Shown piece after piece: positions 36,103 through 47,329 of a stretch of 64,000 bases of DNA; position 1 is the stretch's first letter, and the number at the start of each line of letters is the position of its first letter. The translations under genes were made by a program, and so were the position numbers. The notes beneath the pieces were generated by a model, which searched no databases, was not told where the DNA came from, and worked only from the letters and a program-made list of their open reading frames with translations. Source of the stretch: Butyrivibrio fibrisolvens 16/4 (GTDB lineage Bacteria > Bacillota > Clostridia > Lachnospirales > Lachnospiraceae); assembly GCA_000209815.1 (NCBI GenBank), contig FP929036.1, positions 2,454,035 to 2,518,034 on the forward strand, written 5' to 3'.

Positions 36103-37899
36103 TTATAAGGATCGCAGTGCGTTTAAAAGTCTATCGTCCTCTTCCTCATTTCTTATCGCTATCCTAATATAATTAGCCCCAACCTTTTCTGATAAATCCT
36201 TAATCAAAATATAATATTTATCTAATAATATATTTGTAAGTTCATTAGCACTATATTTACCTAAAAGCTCAATCATAAAATAATTAGCCTCAGATGGAAC
36301 AACTCTTATATAATCAATTTTACTGAGTTCATTAAAAAATCGTTTTCTTTCCGCTTTAAATTTCAATATTGCTGTTAAATACTCTTTTTTATACTTCTCG
36401 CAAATCTGCATATAAAATTCAGCAAAAGAATTAATATTCCAAATTGAAACCGACTGTTTTATCTGATTTATCTTTGTTGTGTCTCCTGATGCAAGTATTC
36501 CTAGTCTTAGCCCAGGGACTCCATAGGATTTTGATATACTCTTAACTATAAATAGATGATTGTTTTCATTTAATATATTTTGTTTAATAAAAGTGCACTC
36601 CTCTGTAGCAAAATCTATAAATGATTCATCGAGAATAAAGTTAATATTATTATCTTTTGTCCATTTAATTAACTTTTTAATTCCTTCTTCAGAAATATAA
36701 TTTCCAGTAGGATTATCTGGATTAATCACAATAAGAGTTGATATATTTTTATCTGTAAAAAAATTTATAACATCCCCTTCATTGTAACTATAGTTTAAAT
36801 TAATTGGATTAAATACAACTAGTTCAGCCCTATTATATCTATTTGGATACTCCTCAAAAGTAGGGCGAATAATACCTATTTTACCTGAAATAGTTTCCAT
36901 TAATGCTTTTATTAATTCAGCCGCACCATTACCTATAACAATGTTTTCTCTATGTACCGCAAAATTCTTCGCTGCTAGCAAGGAATTCACTCGCATTCCC
37001 GATGGATACTGCATAAGGAGTTTATCAAACGATGCTTTCATTTCATCTCTCATTTTTGTTGGAGGAAAATATGGATTAACTAAGTAACAAAAATCCAACA
37101 TATCAGGAAACCTCCAGTATCCACCATACCTTTCCTCAAATCTCAGTACCTTCCCCTCAATATCAGCATCAAATAACGTTTCTGCAATATCTAAATCTTG
37201 CTCATCATCAATCTCATACCACTTTTCCCCAGATAGGCGCTTGCCTACAATTTCAGCACCATCAAGCATTGTTATAACTCTAAGGACCTGCTCATAATAT
37301 TCGTTTACCCCTAGCACAGTTTGATATGCTTCAAGAAAAGGGATGTATTGCGAACTGGAAAAATGCTTGCTAAATTTATAAATATTAACAGTTTTATAAC
37401 ATCCTGAAGTATTTGTAAAATCGAATTTTTTCCCTGAAATAAAATCAACTATCCTATCGTTTTCATCTAATCTAAGGCACGTGCCATCCATCCAAGGTTC
37501 ATACTTATCTACTAATGCCAAAGTATCTCTTTTATCATTTATTAAGTCAAATAAAATCTTATCTTCAAAAATTATATCCGATTCAAATAATAATGTATCA
37601 TCGTCTTTTAAATACTCTTTTGCCAATGAAAGGGAATAAATATTGTTAGTCTTATCAAATATTGGGTTATCAACATAATAAATCGGTGTTCTAATCCCCA
37701 AAGAACTAGTATAATCAACAAGCTTTTGGCCTTCATAACCAGTCACAATTACTATTCGAGACAAATCCACTTTTTCTAACTGTCTTAATAATCGTTCAAT
37801 TAAAGTAACACCATTTACTTTAACCATGCATTTTGTATTATTTTGAGTAAGTTCTTTTAGTCTTTTCCCCATTCCAGCTGCTAAAATAATTGCTTGCAT
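36103..37899 (-). CDS. Nucleotidyltransferase fused to a PLP-dependent aminotransferase/decarboxylase-like enzyme
   Basis: An intact 598-residue fusion. Residues 1-240 are an NTP-transferase: MQAIILAAGMGKRLKELTQN, TKCMVKVNGVTLIERLLRQL, LLFESDIIFED, GEKWYEIDDEQDL. Residues about 255-598 are a fold-type I PLP enzyme of the HisC/CobD group: IGNGAAELIKALM, INPDNPTGNYIS, NFILDESFIDF and the PLP-binding Lys in VKSISKSYGVPGLRLG. Its neighbourhood includes LicD. A plausible reading is synthesis of a CDP-activated amino alcohol (for example ethanolamine) for transfer to the polysaccharide, but the exact substrate is not decided by sequence. Confidence 0.88.
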   Translation of the reverse strand: MQAIILAAGMGKRLKELTQNNTKCMVKVNGVTLIERLLRQLEKVDLSRIVIVTGYEGQKLVDYTSSLGIRTPIYYVDNPIFDKTNNIYSLSLAKEYLKDDDTLLFESDIIFEDKILFDLINDKRDTLALVDKYEPWMDGTCLRLDENDRIVDFISGKKFDFTNTSGCYKTVNIYKFSKHFSSSQYIPFLEAYQTVLGVNEYYEQVLRVITMLDGAEIVGKRLSGEKWYEIDDEQDLDIAETLFDADIEGKVLRFEERYGGYWRFPDMLDFCYLVNPYFPPTKMRDEMKASFDKLLMQYPSGMRVNSLLAAKNFAVHRENIVIGNGAAELIKALMETISGKIGIIRPTFEEYPNRYNRAELVVFNPINLNYSYNEGDVINFFTDKNISTLIVINPDNPTGNYISEEGIKKLIKWTKDNNINFILDESFIDFATEECTFIKQNILNENNHLFIVKSISKSYGVPGLRLGILASGDTTKINQIKQSVSIWNINSFAEFYMQICEKYKKEYLTAILKFKAERKRFFNELSKIDYIRVVPSEANYFMIELLGKYSANELTNILLDKYYILIKDLSEKVGANYIRIAIRNEEEDDRLLNALRSL

Positions 37900-38146
37900 T
37901 TATAATCCTCCCTCAACTTATAAATCATAAAAATAAATGTTATAATGAATAGACATCTACGTAATTCAGTTCCAACCCCGGTTAATTTTGAAGACATAAG
38001 CATCCCAACATCAGCCATAAAAATAGTTTCATTATATTTCTTAGATGCGTTTCAAAAGCAACTGTACATCTTTCATTACATCGACTTCCTATTTTTTCTA
38101 ACCCGTATTTTACATACCTTAATATACTGTTCTGAAATTGTTATAT

Positions 38147-39655
38147 TTACTTATTAAATTTATTAAAAAAATAAGTTATACATTTCTTCACATAATTCCT
38201 ATCTAGAAAATAATTAAATAATACAATAATAACCATTACAAGTATCAATACAATGGTTGCTACTATAGCCCAAGTTATATAATTATCTACATATTCACCA
38301 ATAAAATATTTCAAAATATTTGCTACCAATAAAGATAGTACATAGTTAAAAATTAATATTATAATATCGTATTTTACATTAAAAGCAATTATTTCTCTTG
38401 CTTTTATAATATTAGCAACGATTATAACCAAAGTACCTACTGCAGAACCTAAGACTATACCGTTTAATCCAATATAACGCATAGCAATCAGTGAACAAAC
38501 TAGATTTATCAATGTCGCAACACCAGTTTGAACATTTTGTTTTTCAAATTCTCCAGCGACATTAATTATCATCCCATATGGCATATTATTCAGCTTTAAA
38601 TAAAAATATGAAAAAAATATTATAGCCAGGCTTGGAATAATATAGTTTTCATCATTTATATTTCTAGTATATATTTCTATAAAGGGTATAATCATTACGG
38701 TCGCAACAGTAAAAAAAACTGTTGAAATAATAACAACAGTCTTCTTATATATTTGAAAAATCTCTGTTGCACCATTAATCTGATTTGATTTTATCAATTG
38801 GCCAAATGAATCTGTTGGTGCACTACTAAGGGCTGAGAGGTATTGATATACACCAGAATATATCGCATTGTAAACATAATAAACACTCGCCTTTGAAAGG
38901 CTCAATCCTAATGAAACTAAAATCAAATCTGTAGAAGTGAAAACAGCAGATGCAATCTTCTGAAACAAAATATCTTTTACGCCGTGTATTTTGGATAAGT
39001 CAAAAACACCATGATATGAAATGTAGGGATAACACTTTTTCTCATAATATTTTAAAGATAATACATTCAATATTATATTAAGAGTGTTCAAAGCATATAC
39101 AACAACTATATTATAATCATTTGCTATTAATACCAATGAAATAGCCCACGTAATCGTCTTACATATAATCCCCACAATTGTTGTTATATATTGTTTGTTA
39201 TGTCCAGCAAATACAACAGTGTACTTTGTCAATCCACAAATCGATAACGCCGTAGTAGATGTAGTTAAAGCTAATAGTAGTAGAGCATAAAAATAACCAA
39301 TAGGAGCTTCTAGATAATATACATATACGATGCCAATAAGCATTACTAAACTCACATATATGACTGTAATTCGATTAAAATATTTCTTAGCAGTATATAA
39401 AATACTATTTAGCTCATCATAATCGCTGTTTAATATTGGTTCGTATGCTGCTACAACAACAGCAACTGAGAATCCTCCCTCAATAATTGTGAACATGGAC
39501 GCAAATTGTGTTAATGTAGAAACCAAGCCCGTCACAGATGAACCATAATGAACCATAACCATTTTGTTGTATATCAATCCATACAACATTGTTAAAATAT
39601 TATTTATAATCGCAGTTATTGCCACAAATGTAGCTTTTCTAAATCTATTATGCAT
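38147..39655 (-). CDS. Polysaccharide flippase (Wzx-like, MOP superfamily)
   Basis: An intact 502-residue protein with about 12-14 hydrophobic helices and few charged loops, starting MHNRFRKATFVAITAIINNI and with the N-terminal VMVHYGSSVTGLVSTLTQFA typical of capsule exporters. It would move the lipid-linked repeat unit across the membrane. It follows the pyruvyl transferase gene by 5 bases. The plus-strand frame at 37945 on its downstream side is not convincing as a gene; 37900-38146 otherwise holds nothing recognisable. Confidence 0.93.
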   Translation of the reverse strand: MHNRFRKATFVAITAIINNILTMLYGLIYNKMVMVHYGSSVTGLVSTLTQFASMFTIIEGGFSVAVVVAAYEPILNSDYDELNSILYTAKKYFNRITVIYVSLVMLIGIVYVYYLEAPIGYFYALLLLALTTSTTALSICGLTKYTVVFAGHNKQYITTIVGIICKTITWAISLVLIANDYNIVVVYALNTLNIILNVLSLKYYEKKCYPYISYHGVFDLSKIHGVKDILFQKIASAVFTSTDLILVSLGLSLSKASVYYVYNAIYSGVYQYLSALSSAPTDSFGQLIKSNQINGATEIFQIYKKTVVIISTVFFTVATVMIIPFIEIYTRNINDENYIIPSLAIIFFSYFYLKLNNMPYGMIINVAGEFEKQNVQTGVATLINLVCSLIAMRYIGLNGIVLGSAVGTLVIIVANIIKAREIIAFNVKYDIIILIFNYVLSLLVANILKYFIGEYVDNYITWAIVATIVLILVMVIIVLFNYFLDRNYVKKCITYFFNKFNK

Positions 39656-39660
39656 AATAA

Positions 39661-40771
39661 CTAAAACATGACTCCAATATACTTATCAATCAACTCCATG
39701 CTTTTTTGTGGGTAATCATAATACTGCCCCAAATTCAAAACTTTCAAATATTCTTTATTATTTATCCATTCCAAATTATCTATATTGAAAAATCTGTCTT
39801 TATAAAAGTCACTATCTACCTCTCCCAAAAAAACCTGAAATTTTACCTATTTTAGACTCTGTATAATCTAGAATGAGGTTATTTCCATTAAGGATAGTTT
39901 GAAGAATAATAGAATGATATCTCATGCCAACGCATGCTTTAGCATTAGCAAAGGTGGCATAAAGCTCATATAAAGACTGTGGTTCGTATTGAATACAAAC
40001 ATTTTTGATATTCCTACCCAAAAACATCTCGGCAAAATAACTTCTGTCATCCCCGCCCCAAAAAAAAGTATGCATAGGAACCATAATAACCTTAGAATAC
40101 TCTTTTGCAATTTGACTCGTCAATCTATACAAATCCTGCATGACATCAAGTATATTGTCCTTATAAACATTAAATCTTGTATCTCTAAAATTTAATACTA
40201 CATAGTCTGATTCTATTCTTTTATTACTCTCTTTATATGCAAGTGCAGAAATTACAGCTGGATCACTTAATGTCACTATTTCGGAAGAATTCTTCACAAC
40301 TTGTGCACGTTGTGATGATAATTTGTCTCTCAATATTACGATGTCCGATAATTTAATAATTTCTTCCGAAATTGATTTAAAAAAAGCGCTATGAAAAGGC
40401 CCATATCCGCACCCAATAAGACCTGTTTTTATTTTGTTCTTTTTAGCTATCGAAAACGCTCTCCTGATTATAAGTATTTCTGATATATCCATAATAGGCC
40501 CGCCACCCATTATGACATAATCAGATTTTAAGATGTACCTTTTTAGGTCTTGAATATTTTTTTCACAAAAAATCTCAATATTAATTCTTTTTCCATCTGT
40601 ATAACAATCATAATCATAGTAAATCGTTCGTTCAGAAAAAAAAGGTACTAAAGACCCCAAGTAATACGTATTTCCCTGTTCCTTACGCTCAAAAATTTTT
40701 ATAATACCATCCAGTATAGCTCTATCCCCCATTGTTTCGGTTCCGTACCATCCTAGAATGCATATATTCAT
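39661..40771 (-). CDS. Polysaccharide pyruvyl transferase (frameshifted near the end)
   Basis: The product starts MNICILGWYGTETMGDRAIL and has KSDYVIMGGGPIMDIS, GLIGCGYGPF and ACVGMRYHSIILQTILNGN, matching the polysaccharide pyruvyl transferase fold. Adding one base to the A run at 39827-39833 extends it past the stop at 39812 to a TAG at 39661, with EWINNKEYLKVLNLGQYYDY, giving about 370 residues. It would add a pyruvate ketal from PEP to a sugar, giving the polymer negative charge. Confidence 0.88.
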
Positions 40772-40782
40772 GTATTTAACTC

Positions 40783-41888
40783 CTAAAATAAAATTTTACT
40801 ATTCTTTATTATTTCATCATAAAATAATTTTAGACCTTTGGCATCCAAAGCACCTATGTAATGTGAACATGTATTACATTTTGTTAATCTAATATTATCT
40901 AAAACAGAGACATTCGCATTAAAAATATCATATGCAGATTCTAATAATGCACTTCCCAATTCTTGACTAAAAGTAGCACAATAGGAAATATTACCATTAG
41001 GTACTAATGTAACCCATTCATTATATTGACAAGGACAAAGCGAATAACGCTTCTTCTCCTTTATATACAGAAATAACGCAAAATATATTTCAGATTGATC
41101 CTGCATAGCTTTTTTGTAAAAAAATTCCTGAGCAAGCATCCTCGCTTTTTCACTAACAAAAATAGAAAAATCTTCAAATTTACTAAAATTATCTATTCGA
41201 GCATTTACCGTAGCAATATTATAATTAACTGTGATATTATTTTTTACTCCATGCCTCTACTTCTTCAAGTTTATAAACATTATGTTTTGTCACAGTACAA
41301 ATTACCGCCAACGAATCACAATAACTAGATTCGTCTAATTTAATCCGAGAGATTGTTTCTATAACATTAGTCCATGCGTCTTTATGCCCACGCATATAAT
41401 CTTGCATTTTCCCCACACCATCAATAGATAACGAAAGATTAACCGATACCCCTTTTTCATCACAAAGCGTTTTAATATTTGAGAGTTTTTCTATTATCGA
41501 GTTTGTAAAATACCCATTAGAGATAATATTAATTGCTCTTAAGCGAGGTAGCTTTTGAAGTATAACATCTACACACTCAACCAAATCCGGTCTAAGAAAA
41601 GGTTCGCCTCCATTTAATCCAACACAAACAACTTCTTTAAATAGTCTGTCAGATAGAATCTTATTAAGTTCTTCAACTGAATAATCTCTTTTAGAAACCA
41701 AATTTTGCATTCCGCACATCACACAATTAAAATTACACTTATATGTGATTGGAAGTTGTATTGTAGTTGGATACTTTTTATTTTTTATGCTTTAAGACAA
41801 CTCTTAATATGAGTTTACGTATATATATTATTTTTATCTTTACTAATGATAATCTATTTTTCACACACACAAGTAAACTATAATTCAT
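40783..41888 (-). CDS. Radical SAM protein with SPASM-like C-terminus (two frameshifts)
   Basis: Adding one base at 41781-41786 and at 41240-41245 yields about 367 residues from an ATG at 41888 (AAGGAAGG upstream). The radical SAM iron-sulphur motif appears at the repaired N-terminus: ITYKCNFNCVMCGMQNLV (CxxxCxxC). The SAM-binding GLNGGEPFLR and LSLSIDGVG follow. The C-terminal half has additional Cys (CPCQYNEW, SYCATFSQE, LTKCNTCSHY) as in SPASM proteins. Between glycosyltransferase genes, it may modify a sugar or lipid carrier; the substrate is unknown. Confidence 0.85.
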
Positions 41889-42841
41889 ATTTACCTTCCT
41901 TAAATATATTATTTTAATAATGTCACACAATCTACTTTAATAACAATATTTATTCATAACTAAACCAAGCGCAAGCCCTCAATCACTCAAACCTTCAATC
42001 ATTAGTTGAGTACACCAAATCCATTCTAAAGAAAATAATACACTGACACCACTCAAATTATCACGCCCACAAGATTCAACGCCAATATACAGCCATTCTT
42101 CATGAGTAGCAGATAATCTCCATGATCGTCGCAATATTGTGTGAAGCATGCTCAATCTCAAAATCTCTTATCTACCGCAGAGAGGTTAACTTCACTAAGA
42201 AGTTTATAGGAGCGCATCTTCACAAGGAATAAAAATATTATAAGTATAAGGTTGATTCAATGCTTTCGTTCACCCTTCTTTTCTATGCCTCAATGCGTCA
42301 CGTCCTCCTAATTAGTATATATTTACCCATTTCTTAACTAACGATGAATTCTTAAAACCTTCTTATAAAAAAAGTTTCGGATATGAGAACTCACTTATCA
42401 AATCTATATCTACAAAGATTATCTTCTTTTAAAATGAATAGGCTAGCTTATTCCTGCGATGCAATAATCAATACTTTTCACTGTTTTTCTAAACAGCAAT
42501 CCATCTGCGCACCTAAAAATGCTCATTCAATCCATTTTTTAACTGTTAAATCTTACCAACTTCACTATTCAAATCAATTTTCTCTTAAACTCAAAACTTT
42601 CTTCATCCATAAAAATACCGGCCACCAATCGTTAACACTTTGGTCTGACTTTTTAGGAGCGGTCCAAAATGCTAGATATCTTAATATCTGGTTATCGAGA
42701 TTTTATATTAACAACAAAAATACACAAACATTATAATCAGGTGACACTAATATTTTCCCCCTGCCACTGCATCCACTAATACAATCTCAAACTATATAAA
42801 CACCAAATATAATAATATTACTTTTAATTGTCCAACTATAA
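41889..42841. other. About 950 bases without a supportable gene
   Basis: Short minus-strand pieces (for example 41979-42161, with HEEWLYIGVESCGRDNLSG) and a plus-strand frame at 42383-42736 have low-complexity compositions with no recognisable motifs. The minus strand also shows fragments like EKIDLNSEVGKI and QLKNGLNEHF split by stops. It most likely holds a decayed gene and intergenic DNA; no terminal repeats or RNA gene were seen. Confidence 0.4.
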
Positions 42842-44111
42842 TTATTTAGAGTATAGCTCGCCATATATTTTTAATAAATCATCATAAATTTGCTCATAAC
42901 CATATTGAATTTTTGCCTTGTTAATTGCATTTATTGATAATCTTTTGCATTCATTTGCGCTCTCAAAAAGTTTCTCAATATACCCCGCCGCCATATAGGA
43001 TGCATCAGCTTGATAAAAATAAACATTACTATCATGCTCAGCCAAGGACATTACCCCCCCCTACATATGAAACTACAGATGGGACCCCCAGAAGCATTGC
43101 CTCCCCCATGGAATTAGGAGAATTTTCAATAACAGATGGAAGTAAAAATACATTTGCTTTTAACATCTGTTCTTTCATTTCTTCTGCCCCTAATGGACCA
43201 GTAAAAAATACATTGTTATTTAAACCGTACTTTCTTAGTAGCTTTTTTATATATTTAGAGTAATACCCTTCTCGAAGTATATTAAAAATGGTATTAGGTT
43301 TTAAAATATTATCTCCACATACTATTAGTTTTGCATCTGGAAACCTTTCTTTAATTAACGATAATGTTTCCAATGCCAGATGTAATCCTTTTATTGGGTA
43401 TGATCCCTGAGAAATTAATATGGTGTGCTTTTCACAATTCTCATATGACCAAGATCCTTCATAAAATTCTTTTCGAAGTACCTCTTGCAAATGGTGATAA
43501 TTTAAATATGAATTAATAAGCTTTGTGCAATTATAATCCCAATCTGTTCGACCAATAACATGATGTACATTCTGTAACGCTTCAATCTCAAATTGTCCTC
43601 GAATTTCAAACTTTCTTTTCTGTTTTAATATATTATCTCTTCTAAAAAAATCTCTAAATGAGTATGCATTACATATTTTTGGGGGCAAAAAAAGCTTCAT
43701 AATGTTTCGAATAAATTGACACTAATCCCTGAATATGTATAATTGTCTTTTCTGGATTAGCAAAAGCTCTAACCATTGAAAGCGTATGTGGAAACTCCGT
43801 ACCAAATATATGTACTATGTCTGGATTGACTTCTTTAATAATCCTCTTAAAGATTTCTTCACGTTCTTGCACATATATATGAGCAGGATTTCTATACTCT
43901 CTAAACCCATAAAAACACTATCATTGCCCCATTCAATCTTTAAATAGTCGTCTTCCGTTGAAATAGCCGCACATATAGATAACTCAACCTCATCAGACGC
44001 ATCTAAGAAATCAGCAAGTTGTGTCATCCACCCCCCACCTGTACTTTGCTCAACATTAATTTTATTGCACACTTGTGGAATAACCACATTACATAACCAT
44101 AATATCTTCAT
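42842..44111 (-). CDS. GT4 glycosyltransferase (three frameshifts)
   Basis: Four frames join by adding a base at 43911-43915 and 43687-43693 and removing one from the eight-base C run at 43054-43061, giving about 423 residues. Parts in order: MKILWLCNVVIPQVCNKINV, NPDIVHIFGTEFPHTLSMV, HVIGRTDWDYNCTK, HTILISQGSYPIKGLHLAL, LIVCGDNI and the donor-binding VIENSPNSMGEAMLLGVPSV. This is a GT-B retaining glycosyltransferase; linkage and sugar unknown. It is one of four GT4-like genes in this block. Confidence 0.85.
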
Positions 44112-44140
44112 AATTAATTATCTTTTTAACTAATATTCAT

Positions 44141-44995
44141 CTATTTCAAACTATCTGGCAACACTAATTCCCATGGCTTATGACCAAATCGTTGTTCTTC
44201 AGGTGGATACTTCTTCCATTCACCATACATTTTATTTAAATATAAATCAAAATTATTAGGAACTGGTAAATAAGTATCCTCAAACAGTTTCCTTGTAGTT
44301 GGAACTAAATCTTTTTTATTATACGATGGATAACCATCCCCAAAATAAACACATAACACTTGCTCACTTTTCCCATTGTATTTTTGTTCATTTTCTCGAA
44401 GCATCTTTATAAATAAGCGATTTGGAACAATTTTCAAACAAGTGTGCACAATAAGTCTAAACCCTTTTTTAATCTCATCTTTAATACTAGAAGGTGGTAA
44501 AGATATATCGGTAGAATGTTTCCACTGATATACCTTAGATAACCATTCCATTATTTTCATAAACCTTCTAAATTCATTAAATTTATCCGGGACTGCATCA
44601 TAAGGGAAAACATCAATATATATCCCCTTATGCATATTTACCAGTCTATTTGAATATTCAACATACTTGCTACCATCTAATCTGACCTTAGCATAAAGAA
44701 ATGGCATTTCTGAGTCAGTTTCCACCATTTGAAGGAAATAAGGCTTTTTTAATCTAAACTTGCAACAATTAATAAAGCGCATATAATCAGATCGTAACAT
44801 CCCAATATCAACGTCATCATCCCATGGAATAAATCCACCATGTCTAATAGCACCCAAGCATGTGCCACTGTCTAGCCAATATTCAATTTTATTTTCTCTA
44901 CAAAATTTGTCAAAATCCTTCAGCATTGAAAGTAACACTATTTGCAATTCTTTTAGAGTATCATCATCAATTTTTAGATTATTTTTTTCCCCCAC
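44141..44995 (-). CDS. LicD-family phosphotransferase
   Basis: An intact 284-residue protein with the LicD signature YWLDSGTCLGAIRHGGFIPW followed by DDDVDIGMLRSDY, the acidic metal-binding patch, and HKGIYIDVFPYDAVPD. LicD proteins transfer phosphocholine, phosphoethanolamine or similar groups from CDP carriers to surface glycans. This agrees with the nucleotidyltransferase-PLP fusion at 36103, which could supply such a CDP-activated group (inference). Confidence 0.93.
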   Translation of the reverse strand: MGEKNNLKIDDDTLKELQIVLLSMLKDFDKFCRENKIEYWLDSGTCLGAIRHGGFIPWDDDVDIGMLRSDYMRFINCCKFRLKKPYFLQMVETDSEMPFLYAKVRLDGSKYVEYSNRLVNMHKGIYIDVFPYDAVPDKFNEFRRFMKIMEWLSKVYQWKHSTDISLPPSSIKDEIKKGFRLIVHTCLKIVPNRLFIKMLRENEQKYNGKSEQVLCVYFGDGYPSYNKKDLVPTTRKLFEDTYLPVPNNFDLYLNKMYGEWKKYPPEEQRFGHKPWELVLPDSLK

Positions 44996-45010
44996 ACTTT
45001 ATTCTCCATT

Positions 45011-46170
45011 TTATAATTCATCAATAAACTCTTTTATTTTCTCTGCCCAGATAATATTATTCTTATTCTTTAATACAAATGCCTGTGCGGAGTTTCCTTT
45101 TCTTCCCAGCTCATTTGCCGGTAAATTAAATATCTCATTTAGCTTTTTTGCCATACCATCTATTGTTTCATCCTCTAACAAATAGACATGATTATAGTAA
45201 TCGCGTGGCATTCCGGGTAATACAGTGGTAAGTAATGGGGTCCCAGAGGCCATGTATTCCATATTTTTTGATGGAAATGAATACTTTACAAAATAACTAT
45301 TAGTAGGTCTCGGATTTACCAATAATGTAGCCATTTTCAACTTCTTCACAATCTCACTATTTTCTTTTTCACCATAGTAAAAACATTTGTGTTTTTATCG
45401 CCTGCTATTTTTCTAACTCTTCTTTATAATCACCTGAACCATATATATGTAACTCTACACCAATCAGTTTCGATTTCAAGAAACCTTGAACAAGTATGTC
45501 AATTCCGTTAGTCCGTGATATATTTCCTGCAAACATTATAATTCTATTTTGAACATCTTTATTGCAAACGCACTCATTAACTTGAATATTGTGATCTACC
45601 AACCCTTCCATTACAAAACTGTTTTTTCTCTATCTTTATTAATCTCATCATTCATAGCCTCTGTCATTAATATGTATGCATCACACTTTTTAATAATCCA
45701 ACGACCAATAAGACTAGATAAACTCTTATTATCCCCAAATGTCCATGGGAAATCTGTTATTATACCTACGATTTTACTTTTCGTAAAAAGCCTTGCTAGA
45801 ATAGCGCCAATACTCTGTGCATAATTTAAAACATCGATAATTAAAACACTATTTTTCTTGCTACACGAAGAATTTGAGTCATTTGAATTATTATCTTTTG
45901 TATAGTATTTTTATATTTGCATGTAAGATATTGATAATTAACACTATTATCCACTTCTTCAGATACATCTGTTACAATTCCACTATTCTTTATAAATGGT
46001 GGCATAGATAAGACCACTGTATCAATATCATTACATACAGACAGGCCTTCTACTATTAATCTATGATATTTCTGTTCTTGTTGTCCTGGAAAACAATTAT
46101 TTTTAACATAAACATCCCTATAGTATTTTTCTGAACAAACTGTTGAACAATATATTATCTCTTTTTTCAT
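45011..46170 (-). CDS. Glycosyltransferase, GT-B fold (four frameshifts)
   Basis: Fragments join by adding one base at each of 45853-45857, 45622-45627, 45408-45412 and 45379-45383, giving about 387 residues: MKKEIIYCSTVCSEKYYRDV, SIGAILARLFTKSKIVGIIT, DAYILMTEAMNDEIN, NRIIMFAGNISRTNGIDILV, LHIYGSGDYKEELEK, and LVNPRPTNSYFVKYSFPSKN with MEYMASGTPLLTT. The pattern is that of a GT4-like enzyme; sugar specificity is unknown. Of all genes in the window this one has the densest breaks. Confidence 0.78.
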
Positions 46171-46188
46171 GTTATAAATCTCTATAGC

Positions 46189-47305
46189 TTAACGACTAGC
46201 CCTTTCATCATTGTTTGCATCTAAAAAATTATTTATTATATTTGTATACTGCTGGGTCATTGATTCTATGGTATATTTTCTAGCTTTCTCTATATTATTT
46301 TTAGCCATAAACTCACGTAATTCTTCATTTAATAGCAAATATTCTAGTTTAGTGGCAGCTCCAAGTGCATCTTCATTATTCACAATATATCCATTTGTTC
46401 CATCTTCAATTGTCTCAACAGCAGCGACACATTTATTTGTGGAAACAATTGGCGTTCCAACTGATAATGCTTCATTTATAACAAGTCCCCATATATCCTC
46501 TCTAGTCATGAGAACAAAAACATCAGCAGCTGCCATGTAATCCATTGTCAAATCGATTGGAAGAAAATTTATAAAATTTATATTATCTAGATTTAAATCT
46601 TTGATTTGTTTTTTAAACTTTCCGTTGGGGCACCTCCAATAATATATACTGTAGGTTCTGCCCTCATCATACTAATTGCTGTAAGCAATACATCAAATCC
46701 CTTACGATGAATTATTTGCCCAACCGATACAACAATTTTGGAATTAACATCTAATCCAAGTTTTCTTCTTAAATTTTTTTATCATATTTTTTTCGGATTT
46801 TTTTCTCAGGTACCGACGAAAAAGGATATTGATGAATATTTTGTCGGTTCGCGCCATAATGAATAAAGTAATCTGTTGTAATCTTTCCAGAACTAAAATA
46901 AATATTTGCACCTTTCAAAAAGAATCGCTTAACCAAATACTTCAAAAATGGTTCTTTTGATACCATTCCACCATCTGCATGAATTGCATATGCTTTTTTA
47001 TTTCTTCGCAGCCAAAGTATTGTCTTTTGCTCAACAATCGATGCATAGTTCCCTATAATGCATAAATCATAATTATATTTTTCTAAAACTGGTAATAATA
47101 CTTTAAATGAGTTTTTTAATCTGTCATCCGCATTAATTACTATATATTTGAAATTTGACGCATCAAACTTTTCCCAACTACTATCTCTTTCGACCGCATT
47201 TTTAGCTTCAAATACGACAGTAAGGTCAAATTTTTTTCCTAATTCATTAAAAAAATCCACTGTATAAGGTGCTGGAATATTTGTTAAATATAGTATCCTT
47301 TTCAT
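46189..47305 (-). CDS. GT4 glycosyltransferase (two frameshifts)
   Basis: The N-terminal frame (MKRILYLTNIPAPYTVDFFN, typical of GT4) joins the C-terminal one by adding one base at 46774-46780 and one at 46619-46621, giving about 373 residues. The repaired middle has VVSVGQIIHRKGFDVLLTAI and VYIIGGAP; the end has FVLMTREDIWGLVINEALS and the donor site GTPIVSTNKCVAAVETIEDG. The start lies 24 bases after the fdtA stop. Confidence 0.87.
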
Positions 47306-47329
47306 CTATTATTTACCCTGGTAAAATAT

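Noticed and set aside
36103-37899. Reading the fusion as PntC (2-aminoethylphosphonate cytidylyltransferase-transaminase).
   Set aside because: The PLP half has HisC/CobD-like motifs (SKSYGVPGLRLG) rather than the class V aminotransferase pattern expected for an AEP transaminase, and no phosphonate gene (PEP mutase) is visible.
37945-38157. Plus-strand ORF of 70 codons between the PLP fusion and the flippase.
   Set aside because: No ribosome site or recognisable motif, and it overlaps the end of the flippase gene on the other strand.
42383-42736. Plus-strand ORF of 117 codons.
   Set aside because: Low-complexity composition rich in Ser, Asn, Leu and Lys, no ribosome site, no motif, and opposite to all neighbours. 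Likely chance.
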